Both the position numbers and the translations under genes were made by a program. A model generated the notes under the pieces. It was given only the letters and a program-made list of their open reading frames with translations, did no database searches and was not told where the DNA came from. This document shows, in pieces, positions 44,509 to 54,559 of a stretch of DNA of 64,000 nt. Source of the stretch: Megaustenia siamemsis (lineage: Eukaryota > Mollusca > Gastropoda > Stylommatophora > Ariophantidae); contig JAVIAB010000047.1 of the NCBI GenBank assembly GCA_032433765.1, forward strand, positions 13,992,107 to 14,056,106. Direction: 5' to 3'. Position 1 is the stretch's first letter; each line of letters begins with the position of its first letter.

Positions 44509-45331
44509 ATGGAGGCGGAGGAATCAAGAATAATCAACGGCCCAGAAAGCGAAAACAGCAAAGTGTGTGGTACACAAGAGGCATGTTCAGAACACGAAAG
44601 ACGAACATGGCTGACCACCGTGAAAGAGATTGGAGCCTCATCACGTACCAGTCCAGAGGAAGCCATGGAGAGTCGGAGAAATTCGAACTTATGTCGGAGG
44701 AAAGACCTTAAAATAAGTACTTGGAATGTTAGGACTCTATATCAACAAGGGAAATTGGAAAATCTAATTCAAGAAGCAGAACGAATAAATATAGATATTT
44801 TAGGCATATCAGAGACTAGATGGAAGGAATGTGGGTACATTGAAGACGAAAAATATACATTTATATACTCAGGAAACACAACAGAACATCAAAGGGGGGT
44901 AGGAATACTGATAAAAAGAGAGCTACAAAAATATATAAGTACCCACTGGACATACAGTGATAGAATTATACTACTCAAGTTGAAAGCAAAACCATTCGAC
45001 ATAGCAATAATACAGACATATGCACCTACTCAAGACTACACAGATGAACAAATAGAGGCATACTATGAAGACCTAAATAAAGTTATGAAGCAAGTGAAAT
45101 CTTCAGACATCTTGATTGTAATGGGTGACATGAACGCTAAAGTAGGAAAAGGTAGATATAAGACAATTATAGGAAATCATGGTTTAGGAAAAAGAAATGA
45201 CAGAGGAGAAAGATTAATACAATTCTGTGAAGAAAACAGGCTGATAATATGTAACACCTACTTTGAGCAAGAGAAAAGGAAACTATACACATGGAAAAGC
45301 CCTGGAGATAGGAAGAGGAATCAAATAGATT
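44509..45331 (+). pseudogene. LINE-D protein, endonuclease part
   Basis: N-terminal segment with the APE-type endonuclease: STWNVRTL (residues 70-77), ISETRW (Glu102), TYAPT, VMGDMNAKVG and YTWKSPG, then NQID where LINE-A interrupts. The remaining SDH box lies after the insertion (NSDHNPVMI at about 48637). This endonuclease nicks the genomic target. The frame before and after the insertion is the same, because insertion plus duplication totals 3,240 bp. Confidence 0.88.
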
Positions 45332-45347
45332 CTTCTTCTTCTACCTT

Positions 45348-48300
45348 TTAGCTCCCAGTGGAGCATAGGTCTTCAACAAACACTTTCCAAGTCGTTCTGT
45401 TTTTTGCAATTCTTTTAAGATCATTCCATGTCTTCCCCATCATCTTCATCTCTGCTTCAATCTGTCTTCTCCAAGAATTCCTTGGTCTTCCTCTTTGTCT
45501 TTTCCCCTGGGGATTCCAAAAAAGGGCCTGTTGTGTAATACTCTCAGTTGGTTTCCGTAGTGTGTGTCCTATCCATCGCCATCGTCTTCGCTGTATTTCT
45601 TTATCCACTGGTATTTGACCGGTACATTTCCATAATTCCACGTTTGTGACTTTGTCCTGCCATTTCCATCCCTTTATTCTGCGCAAGCATCCATTAATGA
45701 AAGTCTGTACCTTCGTGATTGTCAATTTTGTTATTCTCCATGTTTCACAGCCATATAATAGAACCGACTTAACATTGGAGTTGAAAATTTGTATTTTTGT
45801 ATTTAGCCTAATTTCTTTGGATTTCCATATGTTTCCCAGTGCAATGAAAGCTCCTCTTGCTTTTGATATCTTTATTTTGGTATCGTTTTCTGTTCCTCCC
45901 TCTTTATCTATATTACTGCCCAGATATATATAAGATTGTACGTCTAGTAGAGGTATTTCTCCTAGTTTTATTTGGTTATTGCCAACTGCATTAATTCTCA
46001 TAATGTTGGTCTTATCTCTATTAATCTTTAGTCCTAGCTGTTGTGATCTCTCATCTAATATACTCATTTTATCTTGCATCTGTTGGTGGCTGTGTGATAG
46101 GAGAGCTATGTCATCAGCAAAGTCTAAATCATCAAGTTGTTTGGTCAGTGACCACTGGATCCCATTTCTGTTGTTTTGAGTTATTTTCATAATCCAATCT
46201 ATGGCCAGTAGAAAGAGAAATGGAGACAGAAGGCATCCTTGCCTTACTCCTGTTCTTATTTCAAATGCTTCTGTAAGCTGTCCTTCATGCACCACACTAC
46301 ATTTTGTTCCTTCATACATTGTTTTTATCAGGTTAATAAACTTTATGGGGATTCCATAATGACTCAGCAACTTCCAACGCATTCTTCTGTCTAAACTATC
46401 AAATGCCTTTTCGTAATCTATGAATCCAATATAAAGTGGGGATTTTAGTTCTAAACTTTGTTCAACTATTATACGTAGAGTAGTTATTTGATCAGCACAT
46501 GATCTGTTCTTCCTAAAACCTGCTTGTTCATCTCTCAAGTGTTTCTCTATAGCCTCTTTTAGTCTCTCCAGAATGATTCTGCCTAATATTTTTCCTGGCA
46601 CTGATAGTAGCATAATTCCCCTATAATTTGTGCACTCCTGTAAACTTCCTTTCTTTGGTAGTTTGATCATATAACCTTCTCTCCAGTCTTTAGGTATTTC
46701 TTCCCTCTCCCAAATTTTATCCAATAGATTATGTAACATCTTGGTAGAGGTGATAATATCTGCTTTGATGGCTTCCGAAGGAATTTCATCTGGTCCTGTG
46801 GCTTTACCATCTTTTAACAGTTTGATGGCTTTCATTATTTCTTCTTTGCTTGGTTTTCCGCAGTTAACGTGTAATTCTTCTTCTGCTGGTAGTATATCTG
46901 GAGGATTATTTGCGCCAGGTCTGTTCAAAAGTTCTTCAAAGTGCTCCTTCCATCTCTCCATTTGTTCCTTTATATTACTAAGCAGATTTCCTTTCTTATC
47001 TTTGATAAAGGCGTTGATCTGTTTGTATTTTCCACCTAATTTCTTTGTGCTGTTGTACAGTTCTTTCATATTTCCTTTATTTGCTGCTTCTTCTGCCTCT
47101 TTAGCTAATTCATCTATATATTTCCTCTTATCCCTTTTAATGCATCTTCTCACTTCTTTGTTCACCTCTGTGTAAGCTTCCTGTGTCTTGGCTTTATTAC
47201 TTCTTGTTTTGCTTTTATTTATGTCTGCTTTCTTGTTCTTTCTTTCTTTAATTTTATCCAGGGTCTCTGCTGTCATCCATGCCTTATTCTGGCGTTCTCT
47301 TTTCCCCAGTGTTTCTTCGCATGTCTCTTTCCATATATTTTTTACCTGTTTCCAATGATCTTCTATATTTATAGTATTTTCTAGTTGTTGGAGGACTTGG
47401 TATTTGTTTGATATTGTGACTGCGAATTTATCTTTAATTCCTTGTTCTTTAAGAAACCCTACATTGAAATACGTTCTGCCCTTATTCGTTGTAGTATACC
47501 TTTTTAATTTAATTTTAAGTTTGGCTAACAGAAGATGATGATCAGAAGCTATATCTGCCCCTCTATATACTTTTACATCCTGTAAGGATGACTTAAACTT
47601 ATTATTAATACATATGTGATCAATTTGATTTTCCGTTCTATGATCTGGTGACACCCATGTAGCTTTGTGTATTCTTTTATGTTGGAATATTGTTCCTCCT
47701 AGGCTCATTTGATTAAGGGCGCAGAAATTCACAAATATCTCTCCATTCTCGTTTATATCTCCAAGTCCATGTTTTCCCATAATCTCTTCAAAGCCTCTGT
47801 TGTCTGATCCTACCTTAGCATTTAGGTCTCCCATCAAGATTATAATATCCTTGGCTCGTCTTGCATCCATCTGGCATTGTAGCTGTTTATAAAAATCATC
47901 TTTAACTGAGTCATCTTTATCGTTGGTTGGTGCATAGCATTGTATAATGTGTAATTTTATTTTGTTTTTGGTTGTTCTAAATGTTGCTCTCACCAGTCTT
48001 GGTCCCACTGCCTCCCATTCTATTAGTGTCTTCTGTGCATTCTTTGATAGCATTATAGCTACCCCTTCGCTATGTTGTGCTCCTGGTTCCTGGTGTCCTG
48101 ATGATAAAATCATCTCCCCTGTATTCAATTTTATTCTCTCCGCTCCCAGCCATCTTGTTTCACACATTCCCAGAATATCTATCTTGTAGTTGTTCATTTC
48201 TGCTGCCACTTGTGCCGCTTTTCCCTGTTCGTTAAGGGTACGAACATTCCAGGTGCCAATTCTGGATGATTTCCTGGTAGACAAAGGGTGAGTCGGCAAC

Positions 48301-48407
48301 CCGGACTCCTTATGGCTTTCTCCGGATTGCGTCATACGTCTCTTAGACAGAGAGCCCTTCTCTTTCCTGGTTGACGGATTTACTTTATCTTTCTTTGACT
48401 TGTTCAT
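45348..48407 (-). CDS. LINE-A endonuclease/reverse transcriptase, intact 1019 codons
   Basis: A single uninterrupted frame. Residues ~48-295 form an APE-type endonuclease: GTWNVRTL (51-58), ETRW (83-86), CYAPT (157-161), LMGDLNAK (191-198), NQIDHI (260-265), SDHHLL (288-293). Residues ~520-800 form the reverse transcriptase: GKATGPDEIP (534-543), QAGFRKNRS (628-636), FIDYEKAFD (662-670), GVRQGCLLSP (720-729) and the catalytic FADD box (763-766). The C-terminus carries YGCETW, RRWRWIGHTLRKP and RGRPRNSWRR. All key residues are present, so the protein could be active. Similarity in layout to RTE-type elements of flatworms and molluscs is from memory. It nicks DNA and copies its RNA at the target. 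Confidence 0.95.
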   Translation of the reverse strand: MNKSKKDKVNPSTRKEKGSLSKRRMTQSGESHKESGLPTHPLSTRKSSRIGTWNVRTLNEQGKAAQVAAEMNNYKIDILGMCETRWLGAERIKLNTGEMILSSGHQEPGAQHSEGVAIMLSKNAQKTLIEWEAVGPRLVRATFRTTKNKIKLHIIQCYAPTNDKDDSVKDDFYKQLQCQMDARRAKDIIILMGDLNAKVGSDNRGFEEIMGKHGLGDINENGEIFVNFCALNQMSLGGTIFQHKRIHKATWVSPDHRTENQIDHICINNKFKSSLQDVKVYRGADIASDHHLLLAKLKIKLKRYTTTNKGRTYFNVGFLKEQGIKDKFAVTISNKYQVLQQLENTINIEDHWKQVKNIWKETCEETLGKRERQNKAWMTAETLDKIKERKNKKADINKSKTRSNKAKTQEAYTEVNKEVRRCIKRDKRKYIDELAKEAEEAANKGNMKELYNSTKKLGGKYKQINAFIKDKKGNLLSNIKEQMERWKEHFEELLNRPGANNPPDILPAEEELHVNCGKPSKEEIMKAIKLLKDGKATGPDEIPSEAIKADIITSTKMLHNLLDKIWEREEIPKDWREGYMIKLPKKGSLQECTNYRGIMLLSVPGKILGRIILERLKEAIEKHLRDEQAGFRKNRSCADQITTLRIIVEQSLELKSPLYIGFIDYEKAFDSLDRRMRWKLLSHYGIPIKFINLIKTMYEGTKCSVVHEGQLTEAFEIRTGVRQGCLLSPFLFLLAIDWIMKITQNNRNGIQWSLTKQLDDLDFADDIALLSHSHQQMQDKMSILDERSQQLGLKINRDKTNIMRINAVGNNQIKLGEIPLLDVQSYIYLGSNIDKEGGTENDTKIKISKARGAFIALGNIWKSKEIRLNTKIQIFNSNVKSVLLYGCETWRITKLTITKVQTFINGCLRRIKGWKWQDKVTNVELWKCTGQIPVDKEIQRRRWRWIGHTLRKPTESITQQALFWNPQGKRQRGRPRNSWRRQIEAEMKMMGKTWNDLKRIAKNRTTWKVFVEDLCSTGS

Positions 48408-48557
48408 GTTTGTGAAGTTTTTTCGGCTTATTTTTTTTACAGTATGGGATAGCCAGTCCCATGCCTAACCCTCCTTTCTCGCCTCTTACGAACATGCCTG
48501 GTAGGGTACAGCGCCGCTATTCTTTACTTCCCTTTCGGGCCTCGGCAGCGCACGGGC
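48408..48557 (-). promoter_or_regulatory. LINE-A 5' untranslated leader
   Basis: About 150 bp from the element's 5' boundary to the ATG, GC-rich with short inverted repeats (cccgaaaggg; gccgaggc). Full-length LINEs carry internal promoter activity here; no specific element can be pointed out. A diverged match lies at 35606-35646. Confidence 0.5.
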
Positions 48558-48571
48558 GAATCAAATAGATT

Positions 48572-49080
48572 ACATAATGATAAAAGAAAGGTTCCGTAAC
48601 AGCGTAAAGAAAGCCAAAACCTACCCAGGAGCAGATATTAATTCTGATCACAATCCTGTAATGATTAAAATGAAAATCAAACTAAAGAGAAACAAGCAAA
48701 AATCTGATTCATCAACAAATCCACTCGACATAACAGCTTTAAATCAAAAAGATATTAAAGATACCTATACAATACAAGTAAAGAACACATACCAGAAGCT
48801 GCTAGAGGAAGGAATTGAACAATACAGAAGAGAAAATCCTGATGAAAAAGTAACAACCAAATGGCAATGCATAAAGAAAAGCATACAAAAAGCCTGCGAC
48901 ACCTTACCCAAAAGAGAAAAGAACAAAAAACAAAAATGGATAACTAACACCATCTTAGAAAAAATGGAAGAAAGGAGACAAGCGAAGAACACTGCCCAAT
49001 ACAATAAAATAGATAATGAGATACGCAAAATGTGCAAAAAGGCAAAAGAAGACTGGCTCAGCCAAAATGTAGAGAAATAG
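48572..49080 (+). pseudogene. LINE-D protein, end of endonuclease and linker
   Basis: Continues the 44509 frame after the insertion: YIMIKERFRNSVKKAKTYPG, then ADINSDHNPVMIKMKIKLKR (last endonuclease box) and a Lys-rich linker to DWLSQNVEK, where a stop occurs at 49078. The stop results from a missing A in an A run at about 49063-49066; the neighbouring frame continues directly. Confidence 0.85.
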
Positions 49081-50810
49081 AAACTATGGAAAGCAAACAA
49101 GACCTAAGAGGAATGCACACAGAAATAAAGAGAATGACTAATAAAAATAAAAAAGCCACAGAAGGTGGATGCATTGCAGACAAAAAAGGAAAAATGCTAA
49201 CAGACAATAAGGATATCATAGATAGATGGCAGGAATATATAACAGAACTATTTCGTGATCAAAGGGACAAGAAACCAGTTATAAAATGTACATCAGGCTA
49301 TAAAATCTTAAAATCTGAGGTGGAAAAAGCTATAAAAACAATGAAAAGGGGAAAAGCAGCAGGACCTGAAAGCATACAGATAGAGATGATACAGGCACTT
49401 GAAGATTTTGGCATTGAAGTGATTACAGACATATGCAACGACATATACCACACAGGATACATACCAAATGAACTAAAAACATCAACTTTCATTGCATTGC
49501 CTAAAAAGAATGGTGCAGTTGAATGCAGTGACTTTAGAACAATAAGCCTAATGAGCCATGTTACAAAAATCTTGCTAAAAGTTATACAAGGAAGGATTCA
49601 GAATAAAATCAATACTGAATTAGATGAGCAGCAATTTGGATTTAGGAAAAATAGCGGGACAAAAGAAGCCATATTCTGCATGAGAACATTAATCGAAAAA
49701 TACATAGAAGTAAACAAACCAATATATGCCTGCTTCATAGACTACACCAAAGCTTTTGATAGAGTACACCACAAACAACTTATAGAATGCCTAAAAGAGA
49801 TACATCTAGATGACATGGATATACGACTAATATGCAATCTATACTGGGAGCAAACAGCAATAATAAAATATAACAAAGAGTTCTCTACACCCATTGATAT
49901 AAAAAGAGGAGTAAGACAAGGATGCATCCTATCACCAAGCTTGTTCAATCTATACACTGAGCAAATCTTTAAAAACATCATAGAGATGCCAGGCCTACAA
50001 ATTAATGGAAAGATAATCAATAACCTAAGATATGCTGACGATACTGTACTACTAGCAGAAAATCCTAAAGACATACAACAATTACTTAATGAAATAAACA
50101 CGTCAAGCAAAAAATATGGACTAGATATGAATATCAAAAAGACTAAAACTATGATCATAAACAAAGAAAATACTCAAAACCCACAAGTGGATATCAAAAT
50201 TGAAGGAATAGACCTTGAGACAGTTCAGAACTATAACTACCTTGGACATACTATAACCAGTGATGGAAAATGTACAACTGAAATAAACAAAAGAATAGGA
50301 ATGGCAAAAAGTAATTTTAATGTCATGAAGGACATACTAACATCAAAACAAATAACACCAGAGCTAAAACTAAGAATAGCAAAATGTTACATCTTCTCAA
50401 TATTCCTATATGGTGCTGAAACATGGACATTAGACAAGAAAACAGAACAGAGAATTGAAGCCTTTGAAATGTGGATATATAGAAGAATAGGTAGAATTGG
50501 ATGGAAGGAAAAGAAAACAAATGACAAAGTCTTAAAACAACTAAAAATGAAAAGAGAACTTCTGAACACAATTAGAACAAGACAAATGCGATTCTTAGGC
50601 CATGTTAAAAGACACAACAGCCTACTGAAAGTGATCCTGGAGGGGAAAATACAAGGTAAAAGAGGCAGAGGCAGACCAAGATTAACATGGACGAGTAACA
50701 TCAAAAGATGGACAAATCAACCGATGACAACCTGCACCATCAAAGCAAGAGATAGAGCAAAATGGCGCTCCATGGTAGCCAACCTTCGTTGCGGAGACGG
50801 CACTCAATGA
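49066..50810 (+). pseudogene. LINE-D reverse transcriptase
   Basis: Frame continuing LINE-D after the single-base shift. Motifs in order: RGKAAGPESIQIEMI, FIALPKKNGA, FRTISLMSHVTK, QQFGFRKNSG, CFIDYTKAFDRV (catalytic Asp), RGVRQGCILSPSLFN, LRYADDTVLLAE (YADD box intact), YLGHTITSDGKCTTEI, YGAETWTLD, RFLGHVKRH and KRGRGRPRLTW. A complete RTE-type polymerase with thumb and basic tail. Only the upstream frameshift and the nested LINE-A separate it from its endonuclease. Confidence 0.9.
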
Positions 50811-50823
50811 TGATGAGTATCAG

Positions 50824-51437
50824 TAACATGGATAATGTCATAACGGGAGTAAAATAGTTCCCGCTACTGGACCAACATCATTTTGTGATGAGAAGTTTCC
50901 TCCTTAACTGTCACTACTTTTCCCCCTAGGAGCCAATAGTGGGGTGCGGTATACACTCCAAAGTATGGTGACAGCTTTACAAAAAAAGCGACACAACGAA
51001 ATACTGACGTTTCGGCCTGCAACCTTCTTGAGAAGATGGGGACAACGACAGGAAACGGTGAGACACAAATATCTATATCTACATGTCGGTTGATAAAGTT
51101 AGGGAGAGGTGGACAGTGTGATGGCGATAGGATGGTGAGATGAAGAAGTTTTTCCCCAACTCTGTAGCCAGGGACCTAGTCATTTAAAACTTGTGAAGAT
51201 TGGAGAAGGTCAAGCGTTGTTTGAGCCCTCGTTAACGAAACCACCTTGTATCATCAAGCCAGCGAGGTATAACTACACTACTGACAGACGTTCTCGTTTC
51301 CATCTCATTCAATAAAAAGCACGAACGTTATATAAACTAAAAGCATCACCGACTTAAACATCAACACTCACTAAGTGCATAAAGTCCAAACATAATGTTA
51401 AATGTATCTACCAACAAGAATGCCTGAAACAGAGAGC
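50824..51437. other. Spacer with possible Penelope/hammerhead relic
   Basis: On the minus strand, around 51037 to 50985, ctcaagaaggttgcaggcc is followed by gaaacgtcagt. This resembles the CTGANGA-stem-GAAAC core of hammerhead ribozymes in Penelope-like elements, with one core mismatch (CTCAAGA). No reverse transcriptase of that type is visible. The rest is unassigned. Confidence 0.35.
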
Positions 51438-51713
51438 AACTGTCAATAGTAAGTAAAGTACCCTCGTCACGCCAAGCTGCGTATAGGGAACATGGTGTTA
51501 ATGACCATATATTTTACAGACCTTCAGCACATGGTTTTTGGAGTAATGTGGTCGGTATTACGCCCGTGCTGCTTTACTTTCCCAGAAAAAAATCCGGTAC
51601 CCATTTAAGGCTGGGTGAGCCCGGAAGCCGTCGGTTGGGACAGAACCCTACCCCTTGTCCTTTGTAGTCCAGTTCACTAACCATTGAGCTATCGCGGCTC
51701 CCAATTGTCAATA
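51438..51713 (-). mobile_element. SINE-A copy 11
   Basis: At 51449-51702, complete. Flanking aactgtcaata/aattgtcaata (51438-51448, 51703-51713), one mismatch. Confidence 0.9.
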
Positions 51714-51889
51714 CTCAGTGTATAAATAAAGACTTCCGGGACAATGACGACTTTATCGCAGACCTTTATCAGAGGTGCCACCACTAAAGCCGTTTTACGG
51801 TGTTTTGTCATTTTTTAATGTGTTTTTCTGATTTGAGTGAACTGAATTTTGGATGTGACTACGGGCACTCTTGTTTTTTTTTTTCGGTG

Positions 51890-52325
51890 ATGTTTGAAAT
51901 TGTCGCCTGCGCGGCCAACATGCCTCGAACGGGAGTTCGACCTTGCTAACGTTTATAACGGATCCAAAATGCAAGATGGCCGCATGTCTCCCTGTAAGGT
52001 GAAAGTACGAGACTTGAATCGGTGTCTTAGCACGCGAGTTTTCACCCATATGTCCTGGGCCGCGTATCCAGAAGTGTTCGGAGACTTTAGGACAGTGTCG
52101 CTTCATGTATCTAAACTCACAATGCGAGGCGGCATTCATCACATTCCCTGAGAAATAACCTAGTATTCACTTCTGCCAGCGGCTGGGTCGACCGCAGGGG
52201 TATTTTTTTTTAACCACGAGCACAACTCACACTGCTTTCAGCGGGAATGGAACACGGGTTGTCCGAACGTCTGTAGCCCAGTTGTGTGGTATTCCCAACT
52301 AAGCTACCGAGGCCCCCCCCCCCCT
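51890..52325 (-). mobile_element. SINE-B, complete copy
   Basis: On the minus strand: head ggcctcggtagcttagttgg with B-box region gttccattcccgc, then agtgtgagttgtgctcgtgg, gtcgacccagccgctggcag, agcgacactgtcc and cacatgggtga-like blocks. It is the reference for the U6 chimera at 4766-5061, where the head is absent and the body identical in layout. A poly-C run lies at the head end (about 52312-52324). Confidence 0.78.
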
Positions 52326-52429
52326 TTCTCTGTCTTTGCATAGATCAATGTAGTCGATTAAATCGTTTCGGTTGCTTTGTTTGTTTTAAATATGGCTTCA
52401 GCGAAACTGCAGCCAGGAAGTGATTGTGC

Positions 52430-52630
52430 ACTCTCTACTCAATGGAGTTCGTTTGGGATCGTCGCCTGTGCCGCAGATAATGACTGCACGGTATTTCTTT
52501 TGTCAACAGAATTTACCAACGCGCTTAGGCGATAACTAATACATGAGTGGAGCGGATATGGGGAAATCTCGCCTGCAGTGAAACTGATTTCATAAACAAA
52601 GCAGTCTAAATAGCGAGACTCAATGTATAG
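52430..52630 (+). repeat. Repeat E, copy 4
   Basis: Shares gggatcgtcgcctgtgc, ggatatggggaaat and gaaactgatttcata with the other Repeat E copies. Confidence 0.5.
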
Positions 52631-52650
52631 ATAATAATCCACGACAGAAT

Positions 52651-52923
52651 CACGTGAGTTAAGTAAATAGACCCCGTCACGCCAAATGGTGTATAGGGAA
52701 TATGGTGTTAGTAACTATAATTTATACAGACCTTCAATACATGATTTTTGGGGTTATGTGGTCAGTATTACGCCTGTACCGCTTTACTGTCCAGGAAAAA
52801 TCATCCGGTACCCATTTAAGGCTGGGTGAACCCGAAAGCCATCGGTTGGGATCGAACCCTACCTCTTGTCCTTTGAGTTCAGTTTACTAACCACTGAGCT
52901 ATCGCGGCTCCCACATGAGTTAA
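52651..52923 (-). mobile_element. SINE-A copy 12
   Basis: At 52663-52911. Flanking cacgtgagttaa/cacatgagttaa, one mismatch. Confidence 0.9.
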
Positions 52924-53261
52924 TCAAAGAAATGAAAATAGGATACCACAGTCTGATATAATTTTTGAGAACATGGCATGGCCCTGACCATCAACAACTA
53001 GACTCAACAACCTGCATAAGTGCAATCACATACATAACAATTGTCATTTGAAAATAATTGATCACCTGTCATTGTACTACCCACGGGGCACCAGGGATCT
53101 GGTCACAGTTGTTTATCATTGATTGTTTAGTTGATTTGCTCATGTGTGTCTTTCAAGGAAAGTAAAATACACAATCATCTCTTCTATTAAACATTCAATG
53201 TGATTAAACGAAGCTGCATCTTCAATTTAAAAAAAAAACCTTTTGTAATTCATCATCATCA
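52924..53261. other. Spacer, no recognised feature
   Basis: Unique-looking, AT-rich, no open frame of note. Confidence 0.5.
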
Positions 53262-53525
53262 TGTGCCATACCGTTTGACATAGGCGATCATGTCCTTCCA
53301 AAATCTTCTATTACAGTTCATCGTATTAGTTCTGTTGCTGACTGTTTTCGATGCCATGACACCAAGCAATATAGTATTTTTCTCTCTTTGTCGTTCGCGA
53401 TCTCTTTTTCCTTGTATTTGGCAGTAGTAACCAAGTATTCCAACTTTCCTCTCCTTATGATGTGCCCGAAAAGTGTTGATTGTTTCTGATGTGTTTTAGG
53501 AGCTCCCTTTTGTTTTTGTGATTAA
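53262..53525 (-). mobile_element. LINE-B 3' end
   Basis: Minus strand begins in GAPKTHQKQSTLFGHIIRRG-like sequence, then KVGILGYYCQIQG, and ends with aaacggtatggcacatgatg plus a (atg)n tail, the same end as 7676-7990. Confidence 0.75.
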
Positions 53526-53921
53526 ACAAGGGATATTGCAGCCCCAGAAACTAGGATTTGACAATCTCTAATCTGTTTATTACCAGCATTAACTACTAAA
53601 ATATCATTCACACATAAATATTGACTTTAAACGAGAAATTTGATTTTGTGTGAGGTGCCACAAACTGGAACCACTTTCATGCAATATCAGTTTTTAAAAG
53701 AATGATCATGTACATGGTTCAGGCCAGCTTCATCCGCAGAATTTGTAATTAATTCCAAGATTAGAACTAAAGTGGAAAATTTGAATGAAAAAACAACTTC
53801 CGTACATGCTATGTTCAAAAGATTCATCCACGGACACTCTCCTCATTATCAGACCAGACGGGTTGCACTTTTGAAGAGATGTCTGGACCTTAGAGAGCTA
53901 ATCTTTCACAGCTGAACGGAC
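53526..53921. other. Spacer, no recognised feature
   Basis: Possibly an old LINE (plus-strand RFIHGHSPHYQTRRVALLKR near 53830), not assignable. Confidence 0.4.
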
Positions 53922-54229
53922 TTAACTCTTTCAGTACAGAAGGCTTTTTATCAATTTAGCAGTAGAGATTTCAGAGACAAAGTTTTTCATGTTTTTAAGT
54001 ATCAATATACATGTTTATATTTATCTAACACATACAATAATATAAATGAATTTATAGATAATTGAACAAGGAATTAAATTTCACCAATACCAAAATGATA
54101 CAAATCATGTAAAAAGAATACGGTTTGATGACGGATTATATTAATTAATTTGAGAGTGACGCACTCTGTGAAGAAACGTACGTGACCGAACATAGCGCAT
54201 GGTGCGTTGAAACGTATTGAAAGAGTTCA
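53922..54229 (+). mobile_element. MITE with TTAA target, copy 2 (best preserved)
   Basis: Element at 53926-54225 (300 bp). Terminal inverted repeats ctctttcagtac (53926) and the reverse complement of gtattgaaagag (ends 54225), 11 of 12 matching. TTAA on the left, TTCA on the right. No coding capacity; internally matches the copy at 15197-15492. Confidence 0.78.
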
Positions 54230-54559
54230 GTCTTGTTAAGCGGTTCTTATTGTTAGGATCATCATCACAGTATTTAGCAGTATTAAGCGGAAAGGTGTCA
54301 TATAGAACAGACACTACAGGTTAGTGAATTAAGAACATTTCTGTGACGCGGATTCTTTCAAGGAGGAATATTCAATGAACTATGATTGACAGTGTGAGCA
54401 TGAAATTAATTAAATGGTAAATAGGAATTAGGTAAATGAACACAAATTTAATTTGGAAAAATGTGTATGGAATGCTTCTATGATGTTCTTCCACAGGGTA
54501 GAGGTAGATGATAAAATTGATAGTACATTGGTAATATTGAAGCGATAATTGTATCCACC
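54230..54559. other. Spacer, no recognised feature
   Basis: AT-rich, non-coding. Confidence 0.5.

Larger units (their letters stand above)
45318..48571 (-). mobile_element. LINE-A: full-length nested retrotransposon with perfect 14-bp duplication
   Basis: Element at 45332-48557, antisense to LINE-D. gaatcaaatagatt is repeated exactly at 45318-45331 and 48558-48571. Its 5' end (at 48557) starts with a GC-rich leader of about 150 bp containing a cccgaaaggg hairpin. The 3' end finishes with ggtagaagaagaagaa. Completeness, the open gene and the perfect duplication show a recent insertion. Confidence 0.95.
44202..50823 (+). mobile_element. LINE-D: full-length RTE-like retrotransposon, split by LINE-A
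   Basis: Element from 44210 (acttccggtgtcatggcgg) to 50815 (ends ctcaatgatgatg), flanked by an 8-bp duplication, agtatcag (44202-44209 and 50816-50823). Without the 3,240-bp insertion it is about 3.37 kb, the usual size for RTE elements, with a short 3' end and a tga-rich tail. Coding runs from 44509 to 50810: apurinic endonuclease, then reverse transcriptase. It is inactive because of the nested insertion and one frameshift near 49063. Confidence 0.9.

Noticed and set aside
46741..47175. 144-codon plus-strand frame
   Set aside because: Antisense shadow of the LINE-A gene.
49742..50164. 140-codon minus-strand frame
   Set aside because: Antisense shadow of the LINE-D reverse transcriptase.
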